Notes under the pieces: model-generated | Told to the model about the DNA's origin: nothing | What the model saw: only the letters and a program-made list of their open reading frames with translations | The model's database searches: none | DNA from: Tethya wilhelma | Taxonomy: Eukaryota > Porifera > Demospongiae > Tethyida > Tethyidae | Reading direction: 5' to 3' | DNA: 64,000 nucleotides | Assembly: GCA_964030475.1 (NCBI GenBank) | Contig: CAXIPT010000009.1 | Location: 4,135,286 to 4,199,285, forward strand | Made by a program: the position numbers and the translations under genes | Shown: in pieces, positions 24,401 through 38,200 of the stretch | Layout of the letters: each line of letters begins with the position of its first letter | Position numbering within the stretch: position 1 is the stretch's first letter

Positions 24401-27400
24401 GTGTTCCACATCAGTGTTCACACACATATATGTATACAACCGGCATCCAAATGAGTAGTAGTGACAAACACATAATTTGCTCTCCTTCTTTGTTTAGCAC
24501 TGTACAATCCTATATTAATTTTTCCACCAAGCCAGGGTACTTTAATGCTATCAAATAATACTATTATATCTTATAGGTACAGTCCAGCCTCTTCGGATGT
24601 ACCCATATGGTTGACATCCATTGACTGTACATCATCATCAAGTTTTTCGATTGTGCGTCAATGTTCTTTCATGGAGTCATTGAATTGTAGTCACACTCAA
24701 GATGTTGCAGTGTCATGTTACAGTAAGTACAGTACCCTCAATGGGCATTTTCATATCAAAATAAAGTCATTGATAATGGGTCATTCCATGTGGAATCAAC
24801 ACAAAAAAAGTGACTCATGTCCTCAGATTTGATCCAAAGTTAGTGTGCACATAGTATATCAAGAGATGTAAAACCACATCAAATTTTAGGCTCCAATGTT
24901 GTATGGCTTTTGAGATATAACAGGATAATTTCTTGCAAATTTTACTGACTCTGTGGTACATAATATACTTTATCTTAAACTAGGAGCAAGATACAAGGAA
25001 ACCATCTAGATTTCCTAATAGCACTTGAAACAAGCTTCAAAATGATATGTTACAAGTATATATTTGATCCACTAATAAGCACATATATATACCATAAATC
25101 CAGAAATTTGCATGTGTTAAAATATTCACGTTTAATTTTTGCATGTGATCTATTTTTCGCGGTGTAGTGAAAGAAATATACGTATATACACTGCAAAAAC
25201 TGAGGTGTGATCATAGCACACAAAGGGGTGTTGATTTCCCACTTTTTTTTAGTATACTAGGCTTTTTACTGAAAATTTACTGAGATTGTCACAAATAGCA
25301 CACCTATAGTGGTGTGTGGATCACACCACAGTTTTTGCAGTATAGGAACGGATCGTTATTATTATTTACTTAATTTTCGTGTTTTCATTTTTCACGGTAA
25401 CGTTTAGTAACATGAACAAGTAAATAAGTAACCTAAGCAAGTAAATTGCCACTTTTTACTGGAACCCATTATCGGCCTTAGATAAAATTTTGTCTACATA
25501 TTGAGGAATGACTAAACAACACTTTGACAAAAAATTAAGAAAATTGACGAATCTCGACAGGAAGAAAAACAAACTCAATCAAAATGTTGCCATAACCTTT
25601 GACCTTACTGGATCATCAAATCTTAATTTTTGTCAAAGTGTTGTTTAGTCACTCCTTAATATGTAGATAAAATTTTATCTTGGGCCAATAATGGGTTCTC
25701 GTAAAAAGTGGCGATTTACTTGCTTAGGTCATCGATTTACTTGTTTATGTTACCAATTACATTAGACTCTCCATTAACAGACACCCCCAGCAGCGGACAT
25801 ATACCTTATAGCAGACAGGGTCCTGTGTCCCAATTGCTTTTCCTATATTATATTCTGTACTTTAAAAACACCTGAATAGCAGCCAACCTCTTACTTCCAG
25901 ACAAAGGACAGTGCCGCTAGTCCCAAGCAGTCTATCGCCATATAAATCCTAGCATTGCTCAGCGAGACTAGCTGTACTGCCACTGTAGTAAGCCAACAGA
26001 CAACTACTCTTGCTGCTAAGCTCTTATCTGGACCTAAAGCATGTTATACATGAAGTCTAGCCAAGGTTCAGTTCATCTAACACAAAATGATTTTTTTATA
26101 GTTCATGATGCTGTTTTCATTGTAGAAAGTTAAAAATAGTAAGTATAAAAACAAAATAGAGGTGGAATAGCAATAACACCCCAATAAAGAACATGTACAT
26201 ACCCTGAATAATGGACACCGGGCTGTGTCCCAAAGTGTCCGCAATTCGGAGAGTCGATCTACTGTATGTGCTTATTCAGCCAATCATCATGACCTGAACC
26301 AGTAAATTCCCACTTTTTACTGGAGCCGGGGCCATTATCGGCCCAAAATAAACTACATATTAAGGAATGACTAAACAACACTTTAACAAAAAAATTAAGA
26401 AATTGAAGGATCCTGACAGGAAGAAAAACAAACTTAATCAAAACATTACCATAACCTTTGACCTTAGTGGATAAAATACATGTATACTTGTAACATATTA
26501 TTTTGAAGCTTGCATGTTTCAAGTGTTTTATAGGAAATCTAGATGGTTTCCTCGTATCTTGCTCCTAATCCTATACCTAAAAAAACTTAGAAATATTTCA
26601 ACAAAGCTAGAAAGAAAAAAAAATCAGAAAAGAAACATAGAATATAGCTCCTAAAGAGACTAGAACTATGTATCATGCATTAGATCCAAAGCTAACTTAC
26701 ATACTCCCTAAGCTACCAGGCTGCTCCTGCCAACCATAATGATCAATTTTAGCCTTAGTCATCAGAGTTCCTAATCATAATATCATGCCCATATATATAA
26801 TCCCTAGCCCCTAGCACTAGCCATACCTACCCCTATCCCTGCAAATTTTTGTATTTTGAAAATTAAAACTGTAAAAATTTAACTTCCACATTATGTGCAA
26901 TACGAGCTTGGCCCTAGCCCTAGCGCTAACCCTAGTTCTAGCCACTATCCTCAGCCCAAATTATCTGCGAGCCATATAGACCTATAGCTTTAACCGTACA
27001 GCTAGTGCACGTCCTAGCTGTATTCCCTTAATATTAAGTATATCATGAATATTCTAATTCAAGCTTATAGTAGCTATGAATATTCTAATTTAAACACTAT
27101 GGACTAGTGCATGATGGCATTTCTGGACATGAGTGAAATTTAACCTAATATAACTCAGAAGCCATACAACATTGGAGCTTAAAATTTGATGTGGCACATC
27201 TCATAATACAAGTAGTAAAAAAACAAATAGTGTAGGAATGGGCGCGCAGTGCGTTAAAAAGTATTGGAACAAGGCATGTCTCAATTTCGGCACATGACTA
27301 CTTCATTTTTATTCTTGATCCCTCATGCATATGGATCCTCAGTGTCATAAATCCAATGATGCATGTGCGACAATAGTATCATAGCTTATTTTGCATTGGT

Positions 27401-30400
27401 TCAAATTCCTACTAATCAGTTGGCTATACTGTGGAGTAAACTAAATTATTATAAAACAAACAGGTAACTTAAACTGGACTGCCAGCCAAGAGTTGGGTAT
27501 AAAAATGAAGTAGTCATGTGCCGAAATTGAGACATGCCTTGTTCCAATACTTTTTTACGCACTGCGTGCCCATTCCTACACTATTTGTTTTTTTGAAATT
27601 TTTACTACTTGTTCATTTCACTTTTTTCAACACTACAGTATGGAGACTATTAGAGACTGGTTAGTCCCTACAAAAAGCTTGAGTAGAGGCTACATGCACT
27701 ACTTTATGCTGGAAGAGGCTAATGCACATGCGCATAATAATGCCACGTGAATAATGACCTTTGAACTCTACCTACAAAGATGGGTGCATTGTAGTACATG
27801 AATTTATATACTAAGTTTCAAAGCTTTCTAGTTTTTGTTTAGGCCTATTTATGATCAAAACGAGTATCAAGGAATGTAGTACCTATGAAAAGAACTTACT
27901 TTGTGCTGTCGAAGTTGGCTCAACACATTCTGGTTCTGTGGAACTTGAATCCTTTTCAAGTAAGTCAGTTAGGAAGTACGTAAGTACGTAAGTACGTAAG
28001 TAAGTTAGATGAACAAAAATGGCTCTATGGTGGCTTCCCACTGGCGCTCTCCACAAGAGCTGTGGAAGTTTTTGTGTCAGTAAGAGCCTCTGAGCAACTT
28101 TGAAGGTTTAATTTTGTTTGACTAGATTTTTATAGTGACCAACATTTTGTATTGTGTCTATGGGACAGTCGGCCCATTCCGTACTACCGTACGTATGATA
28201 CTATGTGCACACCAACTTTGGATAAAATCTGAGGACATGTATCATTTTTTTTTTCTGTTGATTCCACATGGAATGACCCTAATGTAAATGTCTATTTCAT
28301 TATTAATTTTTTTCAGCTGATTCAGCACCTCTTCGATTAGTTTCATCTGAAGGAACATCTCCTGACTCAATTAATGCCGGTGTGTTACAGATATTTCTGA
28401 ATAATCAGTGGGGAACTGTTTGTGGTAATGGCTTTGAGTCCACTGATGCTACTCTTGCCTGTCGGCTGCTTGGATTTGATGGATATATATTTTATTCCCC
28501 TTCTCCACCAAGTTTAGAGTAAGTTTGACCGTGTGTATTTCGGAGTGTATGTATAGTCGTTTACCATGCTTCAACAAGCAGATTTATCCTCGCATGTATA
28601 TTCAACTGTTGTTATATATACAATTATGAATTAGTGTGCTGATTTATCACATATTTTTTTATTAACTGTAACTGATCGATCAAAGCTCTACCATAAAACA
28701 TTTTGCACATATATCCAAAAGTATTGACAGTACAGTTTGCTCATTAGAATGTTAATAATATTTTTCATGATAATTGGCACATGCTTGTAAGCACATGGTG
28801 GCCAAAATATCGGTGTCCCTAAATTTGACAGTTTTCATGGACTTTGACCCTCAAATTAAATCCCTGTCAATAACTATTTCCGGCTATACAGTGTATCAAC
28901 AAACTTGCTACTTTATAACTTAATTAGTCTGCATTAATTTTGATGTAATTCCCCAGGATTTATTTCTTACTGTCTGACTCGGAGTCAATGGATTCCTTCC
29001 CCCATTCTCATTAGTCTTTGTTTATGTGTTGTCATAAGGAAATACAACAATCATACTATTCCAAGTGTCTAAATATTGAAATGTTTTTATCTATATGTAT
29101 ATGAGCTTATTATACGTAGCTACAGTAGCCTGATGGAGCTATAGTAGGAATGGGTCGACTGTCCCATTGACACAATACAAAATGTTCATGCTTATAAACT
29201 CTAAGAGAAAGATCCCTAAGCCTTCAAGCCTACATAGAGGCCTTCCTCTAGTAGGTAGTTCTCTAACTACATGCACCAAGAAATCTGGCAGAAACTCCCT
29301 AGAGCACTCTGGAGAGAGCGCTGGTGAGAGAGAAGCCACAACAGTGTTATTTTGTTTCATTCCTCCCTCCCTTCCTAACTGACTTTCCAGATAAACAAAA
29401 GGGATTGAGCCAACTTTGACTTAATCTATCGAGCTAGACCCTCCTCCTTTGTCCCGTTGCACATGCTGAGAGTGACGAAGGAGGAGGGTCTAGCTCGATA
29501 GAGTAACTTTGACTGTATACACAGTAACTTTATTTCTTCTGAAGTAGTGACGTTCTTTGATACTCATTTGCTGCCTAAAAGCTAACAAACAATATCTAGG
29601 TAGCTTTGAAATTCTCCCATAAAAATTACCCTACTGTAATGAAGCCATTTTTGTAGGTAAAGGTCGTCAATATACCACGTGGTTTGCACTCATTTAATGC
29701 GCATGCGCATTTAATGCTCCTGGAAGCACTGCTTTTTTTCAGAGACTGACCAGTCTCTGCTAGCCTTCATGCACCTTAGTGTTGAATGAAGAAGTAGTAT
29801 TAGCAGTGTAGGAATGGGCAGTGCAGTAAAAAGCCATGAAACAAGGCAAGACTCAGAACTTCGGCACATGACTACTTCATTTTTATGCCTAAATCTTATG
29901 ATCTAACAATGGTTTTACCTGCATGCCTACTGATACTTCATCCCAATTAACCAAGTAATTGGATGCATGATTACTGACCGTGTTTCAGAATTACTACATG
30001 TCCAGGAGACTGAAAATGAAGTAGTCATGTGCCTTGTTTCATGGCTTTTACTTCACTGCCCATTCCTACACCAAATTTTTATATACTACTTGTTAATTTT
30101 AAGAATGGGGAGTGAGCTGAATTAACTGGCATGAAGGGAAATCATGGCTAAAGAGCTAAAGTTGGAACTAAGGCTACAAGAAAAAAGGGAGTATAGTAAA
30201 AAGATTGCACGCAAAGCGCGCCAAAAATTTTGTGCGACCGGAAACCACACTTACTTAATTAGCTAATCTTAGCCCCTCCCATTCATTAAATTGAACCGTA
30301 GCAAGCGCTCGCTTGATCGAATGCTCTCTCTAAAGCTAAAAAGCTTTTAAAAGTTCTGTATTGAATTCTGGCCAAAGATGACCACTACGCAGTTTTTCTA

Positions 30401-33400
30401 AAGTAAGTACACAAAAAATAGCGCATTATAATACCAAAGCGTAATTTTCGTGACTGAAAAAAAGAGGGGGCAAATGCCCCCTGTGCCCCCCCTCCCTACG
30501 CCACTGTACAACACTACCCGCTCATCTCAAGAAGTATTTAATTTGCTATTCTTAGACAACTTGTGATTTGCAAATCTCAGACTATGTGATGTCTTCTCAT
30601 TAGAGTTTATAAGCAAACTGATTCAAATTAATTGCAGCTAGCTTTTTATAGTTTGATATGTGATTCAATTACTATTGCATGTGGTTCTAGAATGTTATTG
30701 CAACATGTATATAGGAGAGGAACAGTATAAGTCTGAAATAGAGCTTGTACCCAGACTTTCACTCACGGATACGGTGCACGTCTGAGTTTTTGGGACTTTT
30801 GTGGTCACAATCTGATCGTGAAAAAAAATGCAAAATTTTAAATACCTACATGTGCTTCTAATAATAATAATGCTTTATCACGATTAAGGTTTCACAAAAA
30901 TTTGACTTTTTACTGAAATGACCAATACTGCTAAAATTTGGACCAGCGAAAATTTCCGGATCCCGCTATACTGTATGTGCTGCCATACTTGTATTAATGG
31001 CATGTTTCTTATAGTAACTGTCGATCTAAATATTATCTGTTTGAAGTTATTATCAGATTCATTCTATACTAGTTATGAATCTTCATCTGGAAGTTGGTTG
31101 TCTCAACTCAACTGTTCTCTATCAGAAACTGGACTAGAAAGGTGTATGTACCAAAGGTTTCAGTGTTTTTCTCAAAGCGTACTGCTATCATGTTATAAAA
31201 GTAAGTTATAAAATCTGATCTCACTCTTGATTATTAATTTCAAATAATTATGTCTATTACAATTATATAGATGAAGCTGTAAGACTTGTGTCATCATCTT
31301 CGATGTACAACACCAGTGCTGGTCGTCTAGAGGTATACCTCAACAATGAATGGGGCACAGTCTGTGCCAATGGTTTTGATGCTGTTGATGCTGATGTTGC
31401 TTGTCGTCAACTGGGATACAATGGTGTTTTTTCAAGAGGCAACAATTCATTTTTTGGAAATGTTGATGATCTAAGGTAAGCATGCATGCAGGATGTTCAA
31501 ATTACTCAAGTATATACACCTTATAGAGTGTACATAATGTTAATTAATATCAATGTATAGGGTACATCTGTTTTACTGACTTATTTTCTTTCATGATGAT
31601 GATAAGGACACTGAGCCTATTGTTTTGTGTACAGGTTTGCCCCTGCATTGCCTGAGGTTCCTATTTGGCTGAATGATGTTTCTTGTAGTAGTTCCACATC
31701 CAATGTTACTCTTGTTAGATGTGAACACAGCCCTGTGTCAAGCAGCTGTACCCATTTGACAGATGTTGCAGTAAGCTGTTCAGGTATTCTATACTGTAAC
31801 TATATATAGTTATCTGTCATTTCTTTTAAAAGTAGTAGACTGGTATACGTATATAATTATTGCAATTACAGAAGTTGACTAAGTTCATAATTTAATACTA
31901 TAGCTGTGCATTTGGATAAGTTTAAAAAATTTTAGTGCTGGTGCACAATTGTAGGTTAAAATTATGATAGTCTCATAATATCATACATACGGTAGTACGT
32001 ATAATATATATATACAGTGCTCCAACTGAAAAGAGCAATCAGAGTCCTTGTAAAACTGAAAATAATGCATGTATTTACTAAATCTATTGATAACAAGCAT
32101 AAATTTTGTGTTTTGTTGCATTTTTAAAACTCAAAGTTTTCCAGTATCATAGCCGTTATTTTCTGAAGCCATAAATCTGCAGATGTTTGCAAAAATTGCT
32201 ATTTTTGCTAACAAAATGCAACAGTTTGGACAAATGCCAAGGGCCTACTCTACCAAACTTGGTACATTGCTAAGACGTTTATTTGTCTATCCCAAGATAA
32301 AATCTGCATGGGATCTTAACTCACACTGGAAGCAATGTTTTCTATGCCTAACTTTTTTGCACTAAATTTCGCACCGGGATTTTTTGGCTTTGTGCAAGCA
32401 TTTCTTGCATATATGTATGGTATGGCATTCCGTTACTGACAAAATTGTCAAAGTTTATATCCATTGTCAAATACCTTTGAGCATGTATATTTTGTACAAG
32501 GTCAAAGGTTAAACTGCAAAATATATGGTCAAAAGTGCAAAGTTCGGCCTGCAATTATTAAAAGGTAATTTCTGGTTACGTTTAACATCTGCACTATACA
32601 TCACTGCATACGTGTGTACGTATACTAGATACGTAAGAAAGCAAGCTGTCTAGCGCGCATGCGCATGAGGACGAGGCTAACAAGCGCACCCGCGCCCGGT
32701 ATCCGGCACTGCGGTACCGACCACTACACGAATTGGATCATGGAGTACCAATTCCGAGCGAAACAAGGCGAGGCTATGTTCTGGGTTGAATCATAGACAT
32801 CATGGTAGTGGCACAGACCACAGGTAAACTTCATGGCGTATCTTGGCTTTGCTTCAGCGTTCCTTTTAGGCCAAGTTAGATTTGTGTGGGTACCTCCTTG
32901 AACGCACGCTCAAAAATCCCGCTTTTATTGTAGGTAAAGGGTCATCAAAGCGAACTAGCTGTACTCGATCTAGCTAGACCTCTTACTTTGAATCAATCTG
33001 GGTATAATAATTATTAAAAAGTCAAAAAGCATTGTATCCACGCTATAAAGCTACAGTTTTAATCACCCAAGAGTAGTTCATGTTGATAGAGAGTGCCTTA
33101 GCTACTTAATTCCGTGATACCAGGTGCGCTTGCTAGCCTCATCCCCGGCCCCATGCGCATGCGCGCTAGACAGCTTGCTTGCTTGCTTACGTACCTAGTA
33201 TACGTACACACGTATGCAGTGACGTATAGTGCAGATGTTAAATGTAACTGGAAATTAACTTTTAATAATTGCAGGCCGAACTTTGCACTTTTGACCATAT
33301 ATTTTGCAGTTTAACCTTTGACCTTGCACAAAATATACATGCTCAAAGGCATTTGACAATGGATATAAACTTTGACAATTTTGTCAGTAACGGAATGCCA

Positions 33401-35157
33401 TACATATGCTCCTGAGTTAAGAGCTCTAGTTTGGAACATATACTCATCAATGCAACTTCTAACTCCCTATAAAATCTGGACCCTTAAATCCCAGAGTTTT
33501 GTTTAATCCTATGCCTAACGTTTTTTCCTTACCGTTCTTTGTAAATAGTGAGTCACACCCCCCAAGCAAGCACGTGATCAGACCCGCCCACCTACTGAAG
33601 CTCCACAAGTGGTTACTCTACACATATATACCATCACCAGATTCCAAAAACTTATGGTAAACACAAAAACAAAATTTTTGCTCTCTTCAGTTGGAGCACT
33701 GTAGTAGGAATGGGTCGACTGTCCCATAGACACCATACAAAATGTTGGCCACTATAAAAATCTATAGTCAAACAAAATTAAACCTTCAAAGTTGCTCAGA
33801 GGCTCTTACTGACAGATTACCAATCGCATGCAAGGCCTAAAACTCACAAAAACTTTCCTCAGCACTCGTAGTGAGCGCTATTGGGAAGCCACTATAATGC
33901 CATTTTTGTTCTCTAATGTACTTACATATGTGCGTACTTCCTAACTGACTTACTTGAAAAGGATTTCCAGACTGAACCAGAATGTTTTCTTTGACAGCAA
34001 AAAGTAAGTTCTTTCATGGGTAATACATTCCTTGATACTCGTTTCAATCTCAAATAGGCCTAAACAAAAACTAGAAAGCGTTGAAACTTAGTGTATAAAT
34101 TCATGTACTACAATGCAGCCATCTTGTAGGTAGAGTTCAAAGGTCATCTATCACATTGCATTATTATGCGCATGCGCATTAGCCTCCTCTAGCTGCTATA
34201 CTCAAGCTTTTTGTAGGGACTAACCAGTCTCTGATAGTGAGAAAGTGAATGAACAAGTAGTAAAAAGTAATTTCGAAGTGCGGTAAAAAGCATTGGAACA
34301 AGGCATGTCGCAATTTCGGCACATGACTACTACTTCATTATTTATGCCCAACTCTTGGCCGGCAGTCCAGTTTAAGTTGCCTGTCTTGTTATGGTTTACT
34401 TCACTGCTTAGCCAACTGATTAGATTGAACCAATGCAACAATAAGCTATGGTACTGATAGTAGTACACATCTAAGTCTCTCTTTGGTACCTGTAGCATGC
34501 TCAAGGAAAAGCCTCCTGTTAGGCGTTTAACTATAAGAAAAGACACTGCTTCTTCAATCCTTCCCAAATTCCTTAATTTTTACAAGCTCAGTATAGGCCC
34601 TATTCTGACAAGAGGTTGGGCTAATATGGCTTAGGTCCACTTACACTATTGAGTGGAATCTAACCGGGTTTTGAGGGTTAGCTAAAACAATATTGTCTAG
34701 GTAACTGGTTGCCTGCCCACATACTTTACCCCCACTTAGCTGGCCATGCAACATACTGCTTGGCGTGCACAATTTATGAATTCAAAGCATCAACCCATGT
34801 ACAGCATTGTTTGAACTATAGCAATATTTGTTTCATATGACAAGATGCATTAGGAATTAAAAATGAAGTAGTCATGTGCCGAAAATGCGACATGCCTTGT
34901 TTCCTTACTTTTTACTGCACTACCCATTCCTACACTGCTATACTTGTCATATAATATAACCATGGTAAGTCGATCTTTTTATTAAAAATAAACCCTGCAT
35001 GCTAATTAATATAGCCACTAGGTTTTGTGTAAGCTGCTCAATCTACTGGTGGACAAAGGCCCTCCCAAAATGTTGTTCTTATTAATTTTTATTTTATATT
35101 TTACTTAAACCCTAAAATCCTTTAACACACGCACGCACACACACACACACACACACA

Positions 35158-35198
<41 letters not shown>

Positions 35199-35216
35199 TA
35201 CGCATTCAAACAAAAG

Positions 35217-35259
<43 letters not shown>

Positions 35260-38200
35260 GTACAAACAGCCTTGGAATCTGTATCTGTTGACTTGTTCCT
35301 TTTTGGTGAGAGAGTGGGCGATGCTGAGTTATTACTTAATACCAATGATTATTACAGTGAACTATATAGGAGTGTGACATTGACAACTCCATTCAAATTT
35401 TATGGCGAATATGAAGATACTTTATATGTAAGTTTTGCCTTAGTATCCTGTGAAGCTATTACAGTAGTACTAGTAACAGCTACACATATTTCACTCATGA
35501 ATGTTCGCAAATTCTACCTTAATTTCCATGCTAGCCTTCTGTTGACCATCTTATTGTGTTGTGAATACTGCATGTGGCGATAGCAAATATATACATACCA
35601 GTGAAGATCATCGAGAAAATTTAGACTTAAAGGTACACAACTTCTCTAGTATAACATCATACGTACGGTAGTACGTATAGTAGGAATGGGCCGACTGAAT
35701 TAGTCTTAGTTCTGACTTGGCAAAGTAACTTCTTTTCATCTGGAGTAGTGCCTTTTACACTTGCTTTGTGCCTAAATGTCAACAAATAAAAACTAGCCTA
35801 ACAATTGACCTAGCTGTACTGTCACAGTATAGCCATCTTTGTTGTAAGTAGGGTAAAAAGGTTATTACATCCACGTGGTTTGTGGCATTTAATGTGCGTG
35901 CGCAATTATACTCTTGCTGCTATTTTTGTAGGAACTAAACAGTTCTTGCTCAGACTGTGCATAATGATATATCTAGTTTAGTTTGGCACTATGTAGTGTT
36001 GAAAAATGTGAATGAATAAGTAGTAAAAATTTCATAAAAATAATAGGTGTAGGAATGGGCAATGCTTCAAAAAGTGATGAAACAAGAGATGTCTCAATTT
36101 CGGCACATGACTATACTTCATTTTTTTTTTATTCCAAAGTTTCATAATTACCTTAAATTACATCAATCAGCCAATTGATTTGGCCAGGCATGAATTTGAA
36201 CCATTTGGATTACAGCCAGGCTATCACAAAATTATTAATTTGAACGATAAGAACAGGATAAGGGAAACAAGATCACAAATGAAGTATTCCTTTGCAGAAA
36301 TTGAGACATCTCTCTGTTTCATCTCTTTTTGAAGCACTGCCCATTCCTGCGCCTATTATTTTTATGAAATTTTTACTACTTGTTAAGTTAAACGTTATAT
36401 AATAATAGATCTCAGTGACAATTGCAAATTATTTTGACAGCTAGTATAAAGATACAAGCTCTAAAGGAGAGGCTATATTGTATTATGGTCCAGTCATAAA
36501 TGACCGACCATCTACCTCTACCATAAAAGGCCCAGGATTCCTACCATAAGTATCTCAAATTATCCTTCCTTTGCCTTAGAAACCATTATAGCTTTATCGC
36601 TAAACTTGAGCTATAATCTTTTGAATCAAAGTCGTCTGGATCGGGATTTTATCTTGGAATTCCTCTCTCCGTGAATCATTATCAGATTAGTCCTGTATGC
36701 TCGAATTAAACTAAACTTGTAGCTAGGTATATACTGTAGATCTTCTAGAAAATTCGACACCACTTATTATTCGGCACCCTTTACCAAATTTACCTCTAAT
36801 TTTGGCAATGGTCATCATGCATATATATCAGGCCTGTAGCCAGGGGGTGGTTCAGGGGGTTGACCTGAACCCCCCTTTCACTGAGGATAGAATTTGCTAA
36901 CTTGCTCTTTAATTGATTCTACTGTGTATAACTTTGCAATTAATTTTTGTTTTAAGCTGAGCTAACTATGATAATAGTGACCCGGGAATCCCCTGCATGA
37001 CTTAGTAATACATAGAACTACTATCTGCCCCCCTTTTAAAAATCCTGGCTACGGGTTTGTATACTACTATAATTATGAAATATTGAACATGCACGCATGG
37101 GGCTTGTATGCAAAATAATCTCTAAAAATAATTATTCAGCAAAGCTCAAACGTATGCAATTTTTTGCGGCAAATTTTTTAGAAGATCTTTGTTATCTAAT
37201 TTAAACTTGTTGTACATGCTATACACAATAGAAGGGAACTTAGCATGTGCTCCTATATATATACTCTGTCTGAGCTGAGTTGGCCATCCGGTTGACCGTC
37301 CATGTGTTGAATGCGAAGAATGCGCAGCGCGATAAACAAAGTGCACGTGAGCTCCATTGATGCTCTACATAAATGTCACATGATACAAAGGTGAAAGCGA
37401 GTATTAATTAGAGAGAACACTAAACGGCTCACATTGCTTTGTATGGCGAGTTTTATTTCTTCAAGTTCCAAGAAGATCAGCAAAGCGCTTTTTATACATG
37501 TTATTTGGGTTGGAAAGCTGAGCAGATTCGTCCAAGTACTAGTCCTGTCCAATTTGCATTTTCTGTTCAAGAGTTACTGATTTGCGCAAAAGTGAGTGCC
37601 AATTCAGCTCAGACAGAGTATAGTGAATCTTGTGCCATGAATCATCCATACTTTCTAACTGCAGAATAGGAGAAATGTAAAACAACTTGAATTAAATAGA
37701 AGTGCTTGTGTGGCTATATCTGTATTGCTAGTGTAGTGTAGAACAACATAATATTATATGCACATGTCAGTGAATTTTTTTATGTTTTTCATGATGTACA
37801 GTGTATTGCGTATATTATATTCAAAACATAAACAGATTTTTCAATTAGAAGATTAGGTATAGCACTGTTTGTGCCACTTAAATGCCATGCACTAGCATTA
37901 GCCACTTATGCATCTCACATTTATTCATTCACTTAGGTTTACAACAATGGAGCACTATCATTTCGAGGAATCTCTAATGTCTTCAATTTCGATCTACCTA
38001 GAAACTTCACTACACTGCAAAGGGGAATATCTTTTATTGTACCATTCTGGGCTACAGACGGAGTTCCACATATTTGTTCCGTTTTCCGTATTGAAGGACA
38101 AGTATTTTTTCGTGAAGCCAATGACACTGACTCCCTTCAGCATGCTGAGAGTCTTGTTCAACGATACTATCCCTCATTCGGCTCATTTAAGCCAACCTAC

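Larger units (their letters stand above)
24778..28279. mobile_element. Large inverted-repeat element filling intron 9, with nested insertions
   Basis: Both ends are GGGTCATTCCATGTGGAATC in opposite orientation, flanked by TAAT on both sides (possible 4-bp target duplication). The arms extend at least 150 bp (GTGCACATAGTAT, CACATCAAATTTTA); a further pair of inverted blocks (AGCAAGATAC, AACCATCTAGATTTCCTA) lies near 24990 and 26550. Palindromes 25189-25340 and 25407-25753, a pogo-like element 25760-26264 and a composite element 27209-28198 sit inside. A related end is at about 18845. Confidence 0.6.
28519..31072. other. Gene 1 intron 10
   Basis: Non-coding, 2554 bp. Holds the composite element 29142-30092 with its hairpin insertion and the CAGTGGCG-type element about 30158-30505. 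Confidence 0.55.
31784..35269. other. Gene 1 intron 13
   Basis: Non-coding: a composite element split by a Tc1-like long-arm element, then (CA)n microsatellites at about 35125-35196 and 35219-35256 running almost to the acceptor of exon 14. Confidence 0.6.

Noticed and set aside
26810..26960. CCCTAG/CCCTAA-like runs, considered as interstitial telomere repeats
   Set aside because: Irregular spacing and many mismatches; not a clear telomeric array.
32700..33110. Possible captured gene start (MVVAQTTG then GTAAAC)
   Set aside because: Eight codons and one donor-like site are too little to call a coding feature.
34220..34567. 115-codon minus frame
   Set aside because: Lies wholly within the composite element's palindromic unit and is not kept open in other copies.
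35112..35345. Minus-strand Cys-Val frame
   Set aside because: Complement of the (CA)n tracts, partly opposite the NIDO exon.
37439..37669. 76-codon + frame in intron 14
   Set aside because: No domain, no splice sites fitting the gene's phases; gene 1 is complete without it.
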